In this document: positions 61,697-64,000 of the stretch, one piece after another
Position numbering within the stretch: the stretch's first letter is position 1
How the letters are laid out: each line of letters starts with the position of its first letter
DNA from: Phycisphaerales bacterium AB-hyl4
Lineage (GTDB): Bacteria > Planctomycetota > Phycisphaerae > Phycisphaerales > Phycisphaeraceae
Direction of reading: 5' to 3'
NCBI GenBank assembly: GCA_041821185.1
Contig: JBGUBD010000006.1
Span: 124,001-188,000, forward strand
DNA length: 64,000 bases
The notes under the pieces: generated by a model
The model's database searches: none
What the model saw: only the letters and a program-made list of their open reading frames with translations
What the model was told of the DNA's origin: nothing
Program-made: the position numbers and the translations under genes

Positions 61697-62350
61697 TTAC
61701 TTCGTCATGGTTTGATTCAACGTCGCGAGCGCTGAGGGGTTCGATTTGAGGTGTTGTTCCAGAAGCTCCGCCACCGCATCGAACCGCCCGGCTTCAAGCA
61801 GATCGCAAATGCGTTCATGATCGCGCAGTGTCTGGGTCATCGCACCGCGACGCTCCGCCGGCGTCATGTACTCGCTGGCGATGATCAACAGCGGCGCCTG
61901 GTGGTAAGCCCGGATCATTCGACGGTTGTCCGCCAGTTCCACCAGTCCCTCGTGAAACTTGCGGTCCGCCTCGGCATGCCCCACCGGCATGTCCAGTTCC
62001 ACCATCTGCCGCATCACCTGGCAGGTGGCGCGCAGTGCCTTGGTCCCCACCGGCTCGCCCGCACGCGCCAGCCGACGCAGGGCACCCCGCTCCAGCGCCA
62101 GACGCAGTTCCAGAACTTCGTCCAGATCCGCCTGCTCAAGGATCGGCACGAAATACCCCCCGCGCGCACCGGGCATCAGCAACCCCTCATGTGCTAACAG
62201 CACAAACGCCTCGCGCAACGCACCGCGATGCACCCCCAGCCGCTCGGCCCACTCGGTCTCACCGAGCCGCATCCCCGGCCGAAGCCCGCCATGCAACAGC
62301 ATCGACCGCAGATGACGGTAAGCCTTCTCGCGTTGTAAGGATCGCTTCAT
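61697..62350 (-). CDS. GntR-family regulator with FCD sensor domain
   Basis: A 217-residue regulator: winged helix at about 8-72 (GETEWAERLGVHRGALREAF) and an all-helical FCD domain with the metal-binding D..H..H pattern (ADRKFHEGLVELADN; DHERICDLLEAG). The ATG at 62350 is used; a TTG at 62362 is less likely. It heads the operon with the aldolase and epimerase. The palindrome at 62371, 21 bases upstream, is a good candidate for its own operator. FCD ligands are usually organic or sugar acids. Confidence 0.85.
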   Translation of the reverse strand: MKRSLQREKAYRHLRSMLLHGGLRPGMRLGETEWAERLGVHRGALREAFVLLAHEGLLMPGARGGYFVPILEQADLDEVLELRLALERGALRRLARAGEPVGTKALRATCQVMRQMVELDMPVGHAEADRKFHEGLVELADNRRMIRAYHQAPLLIIASEYMTPAERRGAMTQTLRDHERICDLLEAGRFDAVAELLEQHLKSNPSALATLNQTMTK

Positions 62351-62370
62351 ATTGACGGTCAAATAGTACT

Positions 62371-62388
62371 ATTTTTGTCGACAAAAAT
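62371..62388. promoter_or_regulatory. 18-base perfect palindrome, probable FCD-GntR operator
   Basis: ATTTTTGTCGACAAAAAT is its own complement. It contains the TTGTCGACAA core that fits the TnGTnnnACnA pattern of FadR/GntR operators. An adjacent smaller palindrome AATAGTACTATT (62362-62373) overlaps it. It lies directly upstream of the GntR gene. Confidence 0.65.
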
Positions 62389-62604
62389 CAAACGCCTCCC
62401 TCGCCCTATTCGCATATGTCCGACGCAGGCATGCGGCGGCTTGGCGGGGTGGAACGATTTGCTGAAGTGAGGTGTCGCGGCTGACGGAGGGTTTAGGACG
62501 ATCCGCAAGTGCATTGCGGACACTGATCGTGACAAATGCACGCGAATCGCGCCTCACCAGCCGTCACCGACGATGCGGCAATAGACGTTCCGTTCAATGC
62601 GGCC

Positions 62605-62893
62605 GCTTACTCCGCAGGATCTCGTTCTCAACCTTGAGGTACTGCACCTGCGCCGCCAGCTCACGGTGGGGGGCGTGAGCGACTATCTTCAAAAGCGGAT
62701 GGAACAGTTTGGGCATCGGGTATAATCCCCTCTCTTGCGTCCCTACGGCGGGTGTCGGAATAAACGAACACCGCCGGAACCGAGCGTGGCGGCGGTAGGG
62801 GAGGCATCGGCCTGCACCACGACCAAAGCCAGCCCTCCGCGACTTTGAGTGGCCAAAAAAACTCTCTGGTTCGTCATGTTCGTCACAGGCCGC
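62605..62893 (-). mobile_element. Decayed right end of the integrase-core IS (copy 2)
   Basis: Aligns with about 14625-14915. It keeps the transposase start MPKLFHPLLKIVAHAPHREL and the 5' non-coding sequence up to TTCGTCATGTTCGTCACAGGCC. The transposase frame ends after EILRSK. Together with 59275-59440 it brackets a 3.1-kb insertion carrying the GntR-aldolase-epimerase operon. Confidence 0.85.
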
Positions 62894-63179
62894 TAAGCGC
62901 AACCCACCGACGCAGGACCTGCATTTCGTTGCGCTCGACCCCTCTACAGGGCTCGAACCAGTTCACGCTTTTTTAACGCGCGACTATGGCCGCCTCAAAA
63001 AAGTGTTTAACAGAGTCAAAGGCTGAAATAATCCGTACTTACGCTGCGCGCGAACTGGCTAAATCAGGGGTGTGTTGCTGTTAAAAGAATGCGCGAACTT
63101 TTCGAGAGAAATCCCGTTTGATGGGTTGCGCACAGGGAGGTCGGTCAGCGTTCGGATTGCCTCCGATGGAAACTCCTCG
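62894..63179. other. Non-coding spacer
   Basis: No gene recognised. Contains the third copy of GGGTTGCGCACAGGGA at 63123-63138. Confidence 0.5.
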
Positions 63180-63440
63180 TGGGCTCGCACCGTCGCCGCC
63201 AAGTCAGCCGTTCAGATGGTTTTCGTCGACTGATCGGGGGAAGCGTTTTCGCCTGCTGGTGAATAGCGGCACCGAGGCCAAGAACGTCGCCGCCCGACTT
63301 CGATGATGAACGCATCGTCGTAGTCGCGGTCGATGTTTCGTCACCACCTTCATCGCCGTCTAGACCAGCGCCCACCGCAGCCGAGGCGAGCCCTGCTTGG
63401 AGATGGGGCCGGTGCGTTGCTTGTCGCCACTCTGAAAACT
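63180..63440 (-). pseudogene. IS110-family transposase relic
   Basis: The minus strand reads 'QRTGPISKQGSPRLRWALV' (from about 63424 downwards), a phrase near the C-terminus of IS110/IS116/IS902 transposases, followed by a stop and degraded matches (VVTKHRPRLR). No start and no catalytic domain remain. Confidence 0.6.
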
Positions 63441-63611
63441 GCGCGTCGTGAACGCTGACATGGAAAAAGCGCAGCCACCTTTTCAGTTGATCCGGAAACC
63501 CTTGCCGTGGCGCTGCCTGTGAGGGCTGGCCAAGAAAATATAAATCGTGATTTATCAAAAATATATGGATGATGGCTCCTCCTGCTTCAGGCGTATTTCG
63601 CAGCCTTCCAG

Positions 63612-63685
63612 GCACGCTATATCGCCGTAGCCGTGCGTTTTTTTTCATATACCTCTTGTGTGCGCCCGTAGCCTGAGGTATTTTT
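63612..63685 (+). terminator. Two consecutive terminator-like hairpins upstream of the PEP-CTERM gene
   Basis: GCACG/CGTGC (63612-63616 and 63632-63636) is followed by GTTTTTTTT; TACCTC/GAGGTA (63650-63655 and 63675-63680) is followed by TTTTT. There is no intact plus-strand gene before them. They could end a small RNA or act in the leader of the next gene. Stems are short, so confidence is low. Confidence 0.35.
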
Positions 63686-63733
63686 GGAATTAGGTTTCGG
63701 AAAACAAATACCATTTTCTACGGAGGTCACGTT

Positions 63734-64000
63734 ATGCAGAAAGTCACCGGTCTAGTTGTGGGCGTCGTCGCATGTTCAATGACCCTGAGCACTGCCTCTG
63801 CAGCGTTGGTTGTAACGGAGGTTGTATCGGAAGATTGGTCGGGCCAATCGGTGGGCGATACCGCCGACGAACTCGTGCAATGGGGTGGGCTTGGAAATGC
63901 TGCCAATGGCATTATTGTCGACACTGGCGGGGGGAACCTTGCGATGCAGTTAGGTCAAGGCGCGGGCTTCATGAAGGGTGGGCTTGAAATGGGAGATGCC
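63734..64000 (+). CDS. Exported protein of PEP-CTERM type, 3' end outside window
   Basis: 89 visible codons starting MQKVTGLVVGVVACSMTLSTASAALVV, a signal peptide, followed by the beginning of a beta-rich domain (VSEDWSGQSVGDTADELVQW). GGAGGT lies 6 bases before the ATG. The N-terminal phrase 'DWSGQSVGDTAD' is common in planctomycete PEP-CTERM concanavalin-like proteins, but the sorting signal itself is beyond the window, so that part is inference. Confidence 0.6.
   Translation, partial: MQKVTGLVVGVVACSMTLSTASAALVVTEVVSEDWSGQSVGDTADELVQWGGLGNAANGIIVDTGGGNLAMQLGQGAGFMKGGLEMGDA

Noticed and set aside
1..64000. CRISPR arrays, rRNA operon, tRNA genes and riboswitches
   Set aside because: No regularly spaced repeats, no rRNA-like stretch and no foldable tRNA or known aptamer core were found by eye.

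Overview
The window looks like a chromosomal accessory region of a planctomycete, most likely class Phycisphaerae. The basis is a combination of gene families: six PEP-CTERM surface proteins, four type II pseudopilins with a C-terminal DGH motif, three DUF4838 proteins, a bacterial microcompartment (BMC) shell protein, and planctomycete-style integrase-core insertion elements. The assignment is by recognition of families; no database search was possible.

Layout. 1-750: end of a phage-like region. 793-1848: an esterase. 2054-10000: cassette A (PEP-CTERM gene on the minus strand, divergent GntR regulator, pseudopilin, giant GH42-like enzyme). 10230-13619: a sugar-acid style operon (frameshifted M55 peptidase, Gfo/Idh/MocA oxidoreductase, enolase-superfamily enzyme), followed by an integrase-type IS (about 13650-14915). 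15245-25134: cassette B (PEP-CTERM, LacI regulator, pseudopilin, two DUF4838 proteins, heparinase II/III fragment). 25488-28493: a double FAD-domain oxidoreductase. 28510-36660: cassette C (XylR-type AraC regulator, PEP-CTERM, pseudopilin, metallophosphoesterase, beta-helix protein). 36657-42081: truncated epimerase, integrase remnant, HpcH/HpaI aldolase plus PhyH dioxygenase with a divergent AraC regulator, and a sialidase. 42200-52049: cassette D (DUF4838, GntR regulator, LacI stub, PEP-CTERM, pseudopilin, sialate-lyase-like aldolase, GH38 mannosidase). 52138-56544: a chimeric gene relic, an SDR, a PEP-CTERM protein, an orphan tandem-BMC shell protein and a rearranged oxidoreductase. 56608-57742: a complete IS30-family element. 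57776-62893: a second, interrupted copy of the oxidoreductase-tail/enolase/IS block of 12.2-14.9 kb, now holding a GntR/aldolase/epimerase operon between two decayed IS ends. 62894-64000: an IS110 relic and the start of another PEP-CTERM protein.

The recurring theme is a module: one regulator with a sugar-binding sensor domain, one PEP-CTERM surface protein followed by an RNA hairpin, one DGH pseudopilin, and a different set of secreted glycan-active enzymes. Four copies with four different regulators and enzyme sets suggest that a surface protein and a pseudopilin play a role in glycan use comparable to SusCD in Bacteroidetes loci. That role is inference. The intracellular genes (Gfo/Idh, enolase-superfamily dehydratase-like, HpaI and DHDPS-family aldolases, AGE epimerase, SDR) would process the released sugars and sugar acids. 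Decayed IS copies, gene relics and a block duplication show that the region has been repeatedly rearranged.
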